From Desulfovibrio desulfuricans (GTDB lineage Bacteria > Desulfobacterota > Desulfovibrionia > Desulfovibrionales > Desulfovibrionaceae), in contig NZ_JANFYZ010000007.1 of assembly GCF_024460775.1 (NCBI RefSeq), positions 62,001-126,000 of the forward strand: 64,000 nt of DNA. The letters are read 5' to 3'. The translations under genes and the position numbers were made by a program. Below are positions 45,449 through 52,738 of this stretch, piece after piece. Every line of letters begins with the position of its first letter. Positions within the stretch are counted from its first letter, which is position 1. The notes under the pieces are model-generated. The model ran no database searches. It was not told where the DNA came from and was given only the letters and a program-made list of their open reading frames with translations.

Positions 45449-45635
45449 TGTGCTGCTCTAAAAATTTGAGGACATCATCAGGGCGAAAGCGCGCACCACG
45501 GGCCGTGCGTCCGTTGCCGACAAAAAAATGAGGCCAGGTACGCCATACCTTCGCCAATGATGATACTTCGACCATCAAAAGTTCAGCCATTCCTGCCAGA
45601 TCAGTAACCGCGGGCAATGTCGTGTCATCCTGCAT
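45249..45635 (-). CDS. Xis-like small DNA-binding protein overlapping int
   Basis: The 128-residue ORF begins with a winged-helix or excisionase-like segment: DLAGMAELLMVEVSSLAKVW, then GARFRPDDVLKFLEQ. ATG 45635 has GGAGG eight bases upstream. The frame has no stop until 45249, so its basic C-terminal half is encoded inside the integrase gene in another frame. Excisionase or helix-turn-helix function is likely from position and pattern. The 200-base overlap is unusual; the original stop may have been lost. Confidence 0.6.
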   Translation of the reverse strand: MQDDTTLPAVTDLAGMAELLMVEVSSLAKVWRTWPHFFVGNGRTARGARFRPDDVLKFLEQHNGNYSIHDQERQAVQSGSLPERRTDRLKVGVHKSARRKKVGSKGAHSGRKERADRYGLLGSGDSVS

Positions 45636-45704
45636 GGCGTTCCTCCGTGCCTCCATGCTAGGAAGTTTTACCCCATCATGCAAGAAAAAATAGGAACTTT
45701 AACC

Positions 45705-45974
45705 CTAATCAACTAACCCTCGCTCTTTCGCCTGCCGCTCAAGATTCCAGATCATATTGGCAAAATCCTCGCCAAAGAACTTAGCAGCCGCATACGTTTC
45801 CGCCAGCGACATGCGCCGCGACTTCCCCTCTTTCGCCCTACATAACCGCCACGCTCGAACGGCATCGCCGTCCATCACGGCTCTGGCAAACTCGCTGTGA
45901 GACAAGCCTGACGCTGTTATCCGTTCTTCCAACAGGGCCACTACCGCGCGTTCAAATTTGTCGCCATCTTTCAT
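45705..45974 (-). CDS. Putative phage repressor / HTH regulator
   Basis: The 89-residue protein (starting MKDGDKFERAVVALLEERIT) has a helix-turn-helix-like stretch (SGLSHSEFARAVMDGDAVRAW) and a helical tail. It is transcribed leftward, divergent from the Cro-like gene, in the position of a P2-type immunity repressor. The upstream frame is open to 46400 but is the shadow of the opposite gene. DNA binding is inferred from context. Confidence 0.6.
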   Translation of the reverse strand: MKDGDKFERAVVALLEERITASGLSHSEFARAVMDGDAVRAWRLCRAKEGKSRRMSLAETYAAAKFFGEDFANMIWNLERQAKERGLVD

Positions 45975-45999
45975 GCGTTGACCATACCGGAATTTTAGC

Positions 46000-46040
46000 C
46001 CTAGGCAATTTGTGCGTTGACTTCCTAGGAACTTTGTGCC
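46000..46040. promoter_or_regulatory. Direct repeats in the divergent repressor/Cro-like promoter
   Basis: CCTAGGCAATTTGTGC (46000-46015) and CCTAGGAACTTTGTGC (46024-46039) are spaced 24 bp apart, between the two divergent regulators. They are the likely operators of the lysogeny switch. Confidence 0.6.
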
Positions 46041-46052
46041 TATTTTCCACAC

Positions 46053-46385
46053 ATGAAAAACGCCACCCGAATCCACCTGTTCCGGCTGGTACGCACCTGC
46101 GGCACCTACAGTGACGTAGCCCGCTACCTTGGCATCACCCCGCGCTGGATGCGCCGCATCCGCTCCGGGGATATCCCCCAGCACAGCGCCCACAAAATCC
46201 GCCTGGCCGGGGTCAACCTTCAACTGCGCAGCCTGTTGTGCGAGCTGCGCCGCGCTGGCGTCGTCACCCCTGCCCACCTGCAAGAGGCCTGGGCGAATAT
46301 CCGCGCCCAGGAGGCCGACACCGCGCAAGGCAACCATGACACAACACCCGAGCCGCTCGCCACCACAGTGACAAAAAGCGCGTAA
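46053..46385 (+). CDS. Cro-like phage regulator
   Basis: The 110-residue protein has a helix-turn-helix pattern (YSDVARYLGITPRWMRRIRSG) near its N-terminus and an Ala/Thr-rich tail. It is divergent from the repressor and first in the rightward early operon, the place of P2 cox/cro. No strong Shine-Dalgarno sequence precedes it. Confidence 0.65.
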   Translation: MKNATRIHLFRLVRTCGTYSDVARYLGITPRWMRRIRSGDIPQHSAHKIRLAGVNLQLRSLLCELRRAGVVTPAHLQEAWANIRAQEADTAQGNHDTTPEPLATTVTKSA

Positions 46386-46398
46386 AGGAACACATGCC

Positions 46399-46893
46399 AT
46401 GCCTCAACTGCAAGATATTCCTGAAATAATCCCATTTCACAAAATGGAAGCGTCAGAGGCGTTCTCCCTGGCCGCGCGGGAAAGCGGCCTCCCATTCCCC
46501 GTGATCTGCAAGCGGATGTCCTGGAGCAAAACTTACGGGCGCCGCGTTTTCCGCAACGAAAAGTTCTACCCATCATTTGCAGATCTGCCCCGCTGGTGCG
46601 CGGTTGTCGGCAACACAATCGTGCTTCAGTGGGCGCTGGCCCGCGCCACCACCCACGGCCTGGAGGCCCAGTTCGACCACGTGGACTGCCAAGCCCTGCT
46701 GCTGCGCATCACAGGCATGTTTGCCGATGCCGGCACAGTGGCCGCCCGCACTCGCGAAGCAGTGGGCGACAACCTGCTTGAACCGCACGAACTGCGCTCC
46801 GTTGTCAAAGGTCTGGACGCACTCATTTCCGGCACCCTGGATCTACTGGGCGACCTGCGCCACGAGCTGAAGGAGGCGCAACGTGGGGCATGA
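46399..46893 (+). CDS. Phage regulatory CII-like protein
   Basis: The 164-residue protein (KMEASEAFSLAARESGLPFP, then ICKRMSWSKTYGRRVF) fits the phage regulatory CII family found early in P2-like and satellite phages. It has a long helical C-terminal half that could oligomerise. It follows the Cro-like gene by 13 bases and overlaps the primase start by 11, so it belongs to the early operon. Confidence 0.6.
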   Translation: MPQLQDIPEIIPFHKMEASEAFSLAARESGLPFPVICKRMSWSKTYGRRVFRNEKFYPSFADLPRWCAVVGNTIVLQWALARATTHGLEAQFDHVDCQALLLRITGMFADAGTVAARTREAVGDNLLEPHELRSVVKGLDALISGTLDLLGDLRHELKEAQRGA

Positions 46894-49777
46894 CATTCCA
46901 GCGTCCGAGATCGTCAACGCGCTGCTTGATTCGCGCCTGTATGACCTGCGGCGATCAGGCAACTACCTGCGCGGGGTCTGCCCCTCATGCGGGGAAAAGT
47001 CCCTCTTTGTGGGCACCCTGCACCCCTACGTGTTGCGCTGCACCCGCCTGAACAAGTGCGCGTTTGAGCAGACAGTGCGCGAGGCCCTGCCAGACTTTTT
47101 CGGCAACTTCGCCAAACGCTTCCCCCCCACGGCAGAAAACCGTGAGGCAACAGCAGACGCCTACCTGGCGCTAGACCGTGGCTTCGACCTGGGCAAGATC
47201 CGCGGCTGGTACGAGCAAGGCTCCTACCCCATCCACAACACAGACCAATACATCCCCACCGTGCGCTTTTACCTCGATGCCGCCCGCACCCGCTGGTGGG
47301 AGCGCCTTATCGGCCGCAAGGGCAACAACGGCAACAAGGCCAGCTTCGGCGGCAAGCGCAAGGACGACGGAACCCTCTACCGTGGCGATGCCTGGATGCC
47401 GCCCGGCATGACCATTGAAAAGCTCGACCGCGTCTTTCTGGTGGAGGGCATCTTCCACGCCATCGCGCTCTTTCTCGCCGGGTTCAAGGCCGTGGCCTGC
47501 TTCTCGTGCAACACCTTTCCCGAGGATTTCATCAAGGCCCATTCCGGCAAAAGCGTAAAGTGGACTGTGGCCATGGATGCCGACAATGCAGGCAGCCGAT
47601 GGGCAAAGAAGCACTACCTGCGCCTGAAGCAAATGTGCGAACTGGCCAGCGTCTGTTTGCCGCCCAAGGGGCAAGACTGGGACGACCTCTGGCGGGCCGA
47701 GCACCTGACCGCCGCACTCATCTCCAAGGGCCTGTACAGCGGGCGGCTCATGGTGGCGGAGAGCGTGGAAGAAAAAGCCTTCCACTACTACGTTCATAAC
47801 CGCAGCAACAAGTTTTTGCTCGACTTCAAAAACGCGCTCTACTGGATTGAGCTTGGCGAGGACTTCCGCACCGAGGTCTACACCGCCGTAAACGCCCAGG
47901 CAGAAAAGGACGCCGAAAACCGCGCCGCCGAAGCCAAGGCCCAAAGGGCAAAAGAGGCTGCCAAGCAAAAAGCCGAGCAGGAAAAAGCCGCTGCCGCACC
48001 AGCGCCAGAAGCCACCCCCGCCGATGCTTCCACGTCAGAGCAATCACCAGGCCAGCCCGTTCAGCCGCAACAACCCGAGGTGAAGGACACGCCGGACGAC
48101 CCTGAAGGGCAAATACTCATGACGCCTGAAGGGCGCCAGATATTCAACCGCCACTGCGGCGTCGACCAGATATCCAACGTGCTGCCGCGCTGCCTGTACA
48201 TCACCAAAGATCCCATCATGGACGAGATCCGCTACCAGTTCCAGATTGCCTACGCCAACGGCACCCCGGACGAAATCATTCCGCTGGAGGGTTCGGCCAT
48301 CAACAGCCCGGTGGACTTCAACAAGGCGCTGCTCAACCGCAGCCTTGGCGGCACGTTTGACGGCAACGCCGGGCATTTCAAAATTTTGCGCAAAGGCTGG
48401 CTCAACCGCCGTCTGGTCACGGTTTCTGCCCTGCCCTTTGTGGGCTACGACCCGGCCACCAAGGCCTATATCTTCAAGGATAACGCCTGGCACTGCGGCC
48501 GGCGCTTGGCAGCCAACGACCAGGGCTATTTTGAAATCAACCGCCAGGGCGTCAAAACAACTCTGGCCAGCGTGAACATCACGACAGAGGGCGACTTCAA
48601 GCCAGACTGGCTGCCCAATTTCGTCAAGGCCTTCCACTGGCAGGGGTTGGCCTTGCTGGCTTTCTTTGCCGGTTCGCTCTTTGTGCAGCAGATCCGCAGC
48701 CGTGATAAATCTTTTCCGCTTCTGGAGTTTACGGGCGACCCCGGCGCGGGCAAATCCACTGCGCTTGAGTTCTGCTGGAAGCTTGTTGGCCGCGACGATT
48801 ATGAAGGTTTCGACCTGCTCAAATCCACGGCCGCAGGTCGCCGCCGTGCCTTCAGCCAGGTCAGCAACCTGCCCGTGGTCATTATTGAATCTGACCGCGA
48901 CGATGGCCAGAAAGACTCCCGCCAGAAGCAGTTCGGCTTCGATGAAGTAAAGCCCTTCTTCAACGGCCGCGGCACAGGCACCCTGGGCGTTTCCCGCCGC
49001 GGCAACGAAACGGACGAGAGCGTGTTCCAGGCCTCGCTTATCATTTCGCAGAATGCCGAGGTGGAAGGCAGCGAGGCGCTCCTGCAACGTATCGTCCACT
49101 GCCATGCGGACAAAAAACACCACGCCCAGGGCACACGCGATCTTGCCCGCTGGTTTGAGCGCCAGACCGTGGCCACCGTGGGCGGCTTTCTCAACCGGGC
49201 GCTGACCCGTGAGCGCGATTTTCTGGAGGCCTACGCCCAGGCCTACGCCAAGTACGAAACAATGCTCACCGGCGCGGATCTGCACAACGAGCGCATCATC
49301 AAAAACCACGCCCAGGTGGCAGCCTGCGGCGATGCCTTGGGCGTTATCTTTGGCGACGCCATGACGCAGGAGCTTAAGACGGGCCTCGCCTGCTACCTCA
49401 CCGGCCGCGCCAGGGCGCGGGAAAAACGCCTTGCCAACGACCACCCGCTGGTCGAGCAGTTTTGGGACATCTACGAATACATCACCATCAAGATCACGGC
49501 CAGCCTGCGCAACGACAAAGGCGACCAAGAGCCACTCAACCATGCCCGCACCACCGATGGCCGTATCGCCATCAACCTCAACCAGCTCATGGAAGAGTGC
49601 CGCACCTGGGGCCAGCCCGTGCCGGATATGGCCACGCTCAAAAAGCTGCTGCCCATGTGCCGCCGGCACAAGTACATGGGCAACATGCCTATCAACAGCC
49701 GCATCACGGGCAAGACCATGCGCTGCTGGGTCTTCAGCCGTGCTGGCGGATACGCCGCAACCACAGAAGATTTTTAG
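46883..49777 (+). CDS. Phage DNA primase-helicase
   Basis: The 964-residue protein combines an N-terminal zinc-binding primase finger (GVCPSCGEKSLFVGTLHPYV, then CTRLNKC), a Toprim-like part (VFLVEGIFHAIALFLAGFKA and VAMDADNAG), an Ala/Lys/Gln-rich linker (about 335-405) and a C-terminal helicase ATPase (Walker A FTGDPGAGKSTALEF; B VVIIESDRDD). It would prime and unwind at the phage origin. The start is GTG 46883, with AAGGAGG seven bases upstream and an 11-base overlap with the CII-like gene. It parallels the P4 alpha protein in layout. Confidence 0.85.
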   Translation: MGHDIPASEIVNALLDSRLYDLRRSGNYLRGVCPSCGEKSLFVGTLHPYVLRCTRLNKCAFEQTVREALPDFFGNFAKRFPPTAENREATADAYLALDRGFDLGKIRGWYEQGSYPIHNTDQYIPTVRFYLDAARTRWWERLIGRKGNNGNKASFGGKRKDDGTLYRGDAWMPPGMTIEKLDRVFLVEGIFHAIALFLAGFKAVACFSCNTFPEDFIKAHSGKSVKWTVAMDADNAGSRWAKKHYLRLKQMCELASVCLPPKGQDWDDLWRAEHLTAALISKGLYSGRLMVAESVEEKAFHYYVHNRSNKFLLDFKNALYWIELGEDFRTEVYTAVNAQAEKDAENRAAEAKAQRAKEAAKQKAEQEKAAAAPAPEATPADASTSEQSPGQPVQPQQPEVKDTPDDPEGQILMTPEGRQIFNRHCGVDQISNVLPRCLYITKDPIMDEIRYQFQIAYANGTPDEIIPLEGSAINSPVDFNKALLNRSLGGTFDGNAGHFKILRKGWLNRRLVTVSALPFVGYDPATKAYIFKDNAWHCGRRLAANDQGYFEINRQGVKTTLASVNITTEGDFKPDWLPNFVKAFHWQGLALLAFFAGSLFVQQIRSRDKSFPLLEFTGDPGAGKSTALEFCWKLVGRDDYEGFDLLKSTAAGRRRAFSQVSNLPVVIIESDRDDGQKDSRQKQFGFDEVKPFFNGRGTGTLGVSRRGNETDESVFQASLIISQNAEVEGSEALLQRIVHCHADKKHHAQGTRDLARWFERQTVATVGGFLNRALTRERDFLEAYAQAYAKYETMLTGADLHNERIIKNHAQVAACGDALGVIFGDAMTQELKTGLACYLTGRARAREKRLANDHPLVEQFWDIYEYITIKITASLRNDKGDQEPLNHARTTDGRIAINLNQLMEECRTWGQPVPDMATLKKLLPMCRRHKYMGNMPINSRITGKTMRCWVFSRAGGYAATTEDF

Positions 49778-49787
49778 GGGAGGAATC

Positions 49788-50210
49788 ATGCTCATGCACA
49801 CAGGCTCACGCACCCGTAAACTCTACATCTGCACGACCACCCGCAACCTTGCGGCCTACCGCCAGTTGCAGCAGGCCCTGGAGCTTGCCCCGTATGAGGT
49901 GCAGGACTGGACGCGCTTTCTGCCCGAGCCCGGGGCAAACATCGACCAGCGCAAAAATGAGGATCCCCACGGCGCTGCCTTTTTCTTTTGCAGCCGCGCC
50001 CTGGGCGGCGCTGATCTGGTTGTGTACCTCGGGCCGTCTGGCTGCGATGCCTCGGCAGAACTGGGCATTGCCTGGGCCGCAGGTGTGCCCGTGTGGGGCG
50101 TTGCCGGGCCACATGAAAAACCCGGCGTGATGATCAAGGGCTGCGTGGCCAGATGGTTCCCCACCTTGGACGCGCTGATCGAGGAGCTTACCCGCTGGCG
50201 CGGGTGGTAA
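49788..50210 (+). CDS. Nucleoside 2-deoxyribosyltransferase-like phage protein
   Basis: The 140-residue protein has the N-deoxyribosyltransferase-like Rossmann-type core: LYICTTTRNLAAYRQL at the start, then ADLVVYLGPSGCDASAELG, then GIAWAAGVPVWGVAGP. The Glu in SAELG matches the nucleophile position of this superfamily. Members cleave or swap N-glycosidic bonds of deoxynucleosides, and some act on nucleotides such as NAD. GGGAGG precedes the ATG, 11 bases after the primase stop. A role in nucleotide metabolism or counter-defence is possible. Confidence 0.65.
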   Translation: MLMHTGSRTRKLYICTTTRNLAAYRQLQQALELAPYEVQDWTRFLPEPGANIDQRKNEDPHGAAFFFCSRALGGADLVVYLGPSGCDASAELGIAWAAGVPVWGVAGPHEKPGVMIKGCVARWFPTLDALIEELTRWRGW

Positions 50211-50288
50211 AAAAGCAGAACGGCCCCGATGCGCGAGGCCGTTCCAATGTATGGTAACCAAACTAACTAACCAGCAGGAGTCTACGTT

Positions 50289-50825
50289 ATGAGCACCTTC
50301 ATGTCATTCATTTTTGATGAGGCCCAAGTCCGTATCCACCAAGACGAGAAAGGCATGCTCTGGTTTGTGGCCAAAGACGTATGCGACATCCTGGGCATCG
50401 CCAATGCCTCAGACTCTGTCGCAACACTCGACGAAGATGAGAGAGGTTCTATAGCTATTACCGATGGAACCTCCCCCCTCGGCGGCAACCCGAACATGCT
50501 CATTGTGTCCGAATCCGGCCTCTATGCGCTCATCTTCCGCTCACGCAAGCCGGAGGCCAAAAGCTTCCGCAAATGGGTTACGTCTGAGGTTCTGCCCTCC
50601 ATCCGCAAAACAGGCAGCTACGAGCTGCGCATGAACATGGATGAGGTGAAGCAGCTTGTGCGCTTGCCGGAACCCTACAAGCGCGACGCCTTCCGCCGCC
50701 TGCTGGCCCAGGCTGGCAAGCACGGAGACAAAAGCGAAGGCACGCGCCTGATGCTCAACGTATGCTGCATCTTTGCCGCTGCTGAATCTGGCGCACCCAT
50801 ACAACAGGCGCATATGACCTTCTAG
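50289..50825 (+). CDS. BRO-N family phage antirepressor
   Basis: The 178-residue protein begins with a BRO-N domain: VRIHQDEKGMLWFVAKDVCD, then SESGLYALIFRSRKPEAKSF, then RKWVTSEVLPSIRKTGSYEL. BRO-N domains bind DNA and act as phage antirepressors. The C-terminal part (MDEVKQLVRLPEPYKRDAFR) is a short helical region, not a known second domain. GGAG precedes the ATG. The gene ends before a strong terminator. Confidence 0.88.
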   Translation: MSTFMSFIFDEAQVRIHQDEKGMLWFVAKDVCDILGIANASDSVATLDEDERGSIAITDGTSPLGGNPNMLIVSESGLYALIFRSRKPEAKSFRKWVTSEVLPSIRKTGSYELRMNMDEVKQLVRLPEPYKRDAFRRLLAQAGKHGDKSEGTRLMLNVCCIFAAAESGAPIQQAHMTF

Positions 50826-50860
50826 CCATACCCACCAAGGGCTGCATCATGCAGCCTTAT

Positions 50861-50899
50861 GCCCCGCGCTGGTTCACCCTCCCGGCGCGGGGCTTTTTT
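50861..50899 (+). terminator. Terminator of the phage early operon
   Basis: GCCCCGCGC pairs with GCGCGGGGC and is followed by TTTTTT. A smaller hairpin GGCTGCA-TCA-TGCAGCC (50840-50856) lies just upstream. Confidence 0.9.
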
Positions 50900-51016
50900 A
50901 TCCCTAGGCAGGCATAACACCAAAACAGCACAACAAGCTGAAAACTTTGGCTAATACCTCTAAACCCGGCCCTTTTGAAAAAATAAGCTCAAAATATTTT
51001 CGGGGGCATCGGAAAG

Positions 51017-51223
51017 GCGTAATAAGTGTAATCTCATTATATTTCAGTATATTAAAGTGTAATATTTTTGTAATATGGTTACACTTTTCTATGTAATAAA
51101 ATTACTCTTTGCTGTAATTTCTTCGCTCATCTAACTAGCTGAATTTATAAATATATTACAAATACCCCTAAAAAATGTTACACCATATCACACCTAAATT
51201 ACAGACGATTACACTTATTACGC
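51017..51223. repeat. AT-rich segment in a 17-bp inverted repeat with TTACA/TGTAA iterons
   Basis: GCGTAATAAGTGTAATC (51017-51033) and GATTACACTTATTACGC (51207-51223) are perfect reverse complements. The segment between is very AT-rich and the whole contains about five TGTAA motifs on the left and five TTACA motifs on the right. It carries no gene. It may be the phage replication origin bound by the primase-helicase, or a regulator-binding region. Confidence 0.5.
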
Positions 51224-51291
51224 TGTTGCGAACCCCTGTCCCGCTTTATATACAAGCCCCCTAGGCAGCCCCTCGCCGTCCATTGACAAAC

Positions 51292-51308
51292 GGTATATTT
51301 TTTATACC
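51292..51308. promoter_or_regulatory. brnTA operator
   Basis: GGTATA-TTTTT-TATACC is a perfect inverted repeat nine bases before brnT and directly after a TTGACA -35-like box (51283-51288). The BrnTA complex is known to autoregulate. Confidence 0.6.
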
Positions 51309-51316
51309 TTATAAGC

Positions 51317-51577
51317 ATGAAGTTTGAATACGACCCCGCCAAGAGTGCGATCAACAAAATGAAGCACGGCCTCGACTTTGAGCAGGCCAAGGCCCTGTGG
51401 GAAGACGAAAACCTGCTGGAAGTGCCCGTGCTGCGCACAGGTGAACCGCGCTTTCTGGTTATCGGCATGATCGAGGGCAAAGTGTGGACAGGGGTCATCA
51501 CATACAGGGGCGAGGCCGTGCGCATCATTTCCGTGCGCCGCTCCCGCAAAGAAGAGGTGGAACACTATGAATCATGA
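51317..51577 (+). CDS. brnT: BrnT-family ribonuclease toxin
   Basis: The 86-residue protein has the BrnT pattern: FEYDPAKSAINKMKHGLDFE, then LVIGMIEGKVWTGVITYRGE, then RIISVRRSRKEEVEHYE. BrnT is a RelE-fold ribonuclease that stops growth. It is intact in length and conserved ends. It overlaps brnA by 11 bases, with the toxin first as in known brnTA operons. Confidence 0.92.
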   Translation: MKFEYDPAKSAINKMKHGLDFEQAKALWEDENLLEVPVLRTGEPRFLVIGMIEGKVWTGVITYRGEAVRIISVRRSRKEEVEHYES

Positions 51578-51821
51578 ACAGCAGCTTTCTGCCGAGGAAT
51601 TTGACCGCCGCTTTGAAGCGGGCGAGGACATTTCCGCGCATGTGGACTGGGCAGCGGCCCGCAGGCCCAACAAGCAGACGCAGCGCGTAAATGTGGACTT
51701 TCCCACCTGGATGGTGGAAGCGCTGGACACAGAAGCCCGCCACTTGGGCGTAAGCCGCCAGGCGCTCGTCAAGGTGTGGATTGCCAACTGCCTTGCGCGC
51801 GATTCGCACAGCGCCAGATAA
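51567..51821 (+). CDS. brnA: BrnA-family antitoxin
   Basis: The 84-residue antitoxin has the BrnA C-terminal ribbon-helix-helix (RVNVDFPTWMVEALDTEARH, then LGVSRQALVKVWI). It neutralises BrnT and represses the operon. Its start lies inside brnT, giving translational coupling. A terminator follows. Confidence 0.9.
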   Translation: MNHEQQLSAEEFDRRFEAGEDISAHVDWAAARRPNKQTQRVNVDFPTWMVEALDTEARHLGVSRQALVKVWIANCLARDSHSAR

Positions 51822-51845
51822 AATTTCAGTCACGCAGAGAAGATG

Positions 51846-51873
51846 AAAAAAGCCGGAGCAATCCGGCTTTTTT
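51846..51873 (+). terminator. Terminator after brnTA
   Basis: AAAAAAGCCGG-AGCAAT-CCGGCTTTTTT is a perfect stem with A and T runs. Confidence 0.93.
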
Positions 51874-51978
51874 ACGTTTCAGACCACACGCAGTCCAATT
51901 TCACTATAAGTAACCTATGGCGTTAAGGCGCAAACAGGTATAGGGTAAGAAGTGGAATCCTAACCCGAAGGGGGATAT

Positions 51979-52701
51979 ATGGCAGATTTGATCCCGTGCC
52001 CGTCCTGCAAAAAGAAAATTTCGGTCGAGGCCCAGGCCTGCCCCAAGTGCGGCCAGCCCATCACAGACGAAGCCAGGGAGGCAGGGCGTAAAAAAATGAA
52101 GGAAGAAAAACGTGCTGGCCGTGTTGGCTGCATTTTCTTCATTATTGGGGCCATCGCCCTTGCGGTCTGGCTTGGCAAAACGGATACAGCCGACAAGGCC
52201 CAACCCACGCCAGCGCCCGTCAGTCAACCTGCGCCAACGCCGCAACCTGCCACGCAGGAGGCCGCGCCAAAAGCAGCGTTGTCATTTGGGATAACGCCCC
52301 AGCAATTCGTGGATAATTATAACGCGGCTGCGAAAAGCGCTGACACCAAGCAACGCGCAAAAATTACAAAAAAATCGGCAGAATCCGTGCAGCTTGCCAT
52401 GTCAAAATTTTACGGTGCGCTGCTCACTCTGGATAAAAACGGCAAAGTCACCAGCGTCATGGGCATCGGCGCTGGCGATGGCACTGTGAATTCTGGTGCT
52501 GATATTATGATGGGATTTATGTTTTCTATTGCTGGGCTACGTCCTGATTGGCCGCCAACCAGTCGGGGGGAGATCATAAAAGCACTTATGGACAAGGACG
52601 GAAAAATCCCCAAGAACGCCAGCGTTACTAAGGATGGCATAAAATTTTCCATTGCCGTTGCCGAAGGTGCTGGCATTTTTTTTACTGCTTCACCTAACTA
52701 A
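51979..52701 (+). CDS. Zinc-ribbon membrane-anchored protein
   Basis: The 240-residue protein opens with a zinc ribbon (IPCPSCKKKIS...CPKCGQPI). One TM segment at about 51-65 (CIFFIIGAIALAVWLG), a Pro/Gln/Ala-rich spacer and a C-terminal globular domain (FGITPQQFVDNYNAAAKSAD onward) follow. The C-terminal domain is predicted to be outside the membrane. Similar proteins occur as lysogenic-conversion genes in prophages. GAAGGGGG precedes the ATG. Specific function unknown. Confidence 0.75.
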   Translation: MADLIPCPSCKKKISVEAQACPKCGQPITDEAREAGRKKMKEEKRAGRVGCIFFIIGAIALAVWLGKTDTADKAQPTPAPVSQPAPTPQPATQEAAPKAALSFGITPQQFVDNYNAAAKSADTKQRAKITKKSAESVQLAMSKFYGALLTLDKNGKVTSVMGIGAGDGTVNSGADIMMGFMFSIAGLRPDWPPTSRGEIIKALMDKDGKIPKNASVTKDGIKFSIAVAEGAGIFFTASPN

Positions 52702-52738
52702 CTTTCAATTTATAAAACCGTCCACAGGGGAGCTAGTC

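Noticed and set aside
45705..46400. 231-residue version of the repressor gene
   Set aside because: Everything before the Met at 45974 is the antisense of the Cro-like gene and contains the divergent operators.
51017..51223. CRISPR array
   Set aside because: The repeated TTACA/TGTAA units are five bases long, irregularly spaced and in both orientations, so they are iteron-like, not CRISPR repeats.
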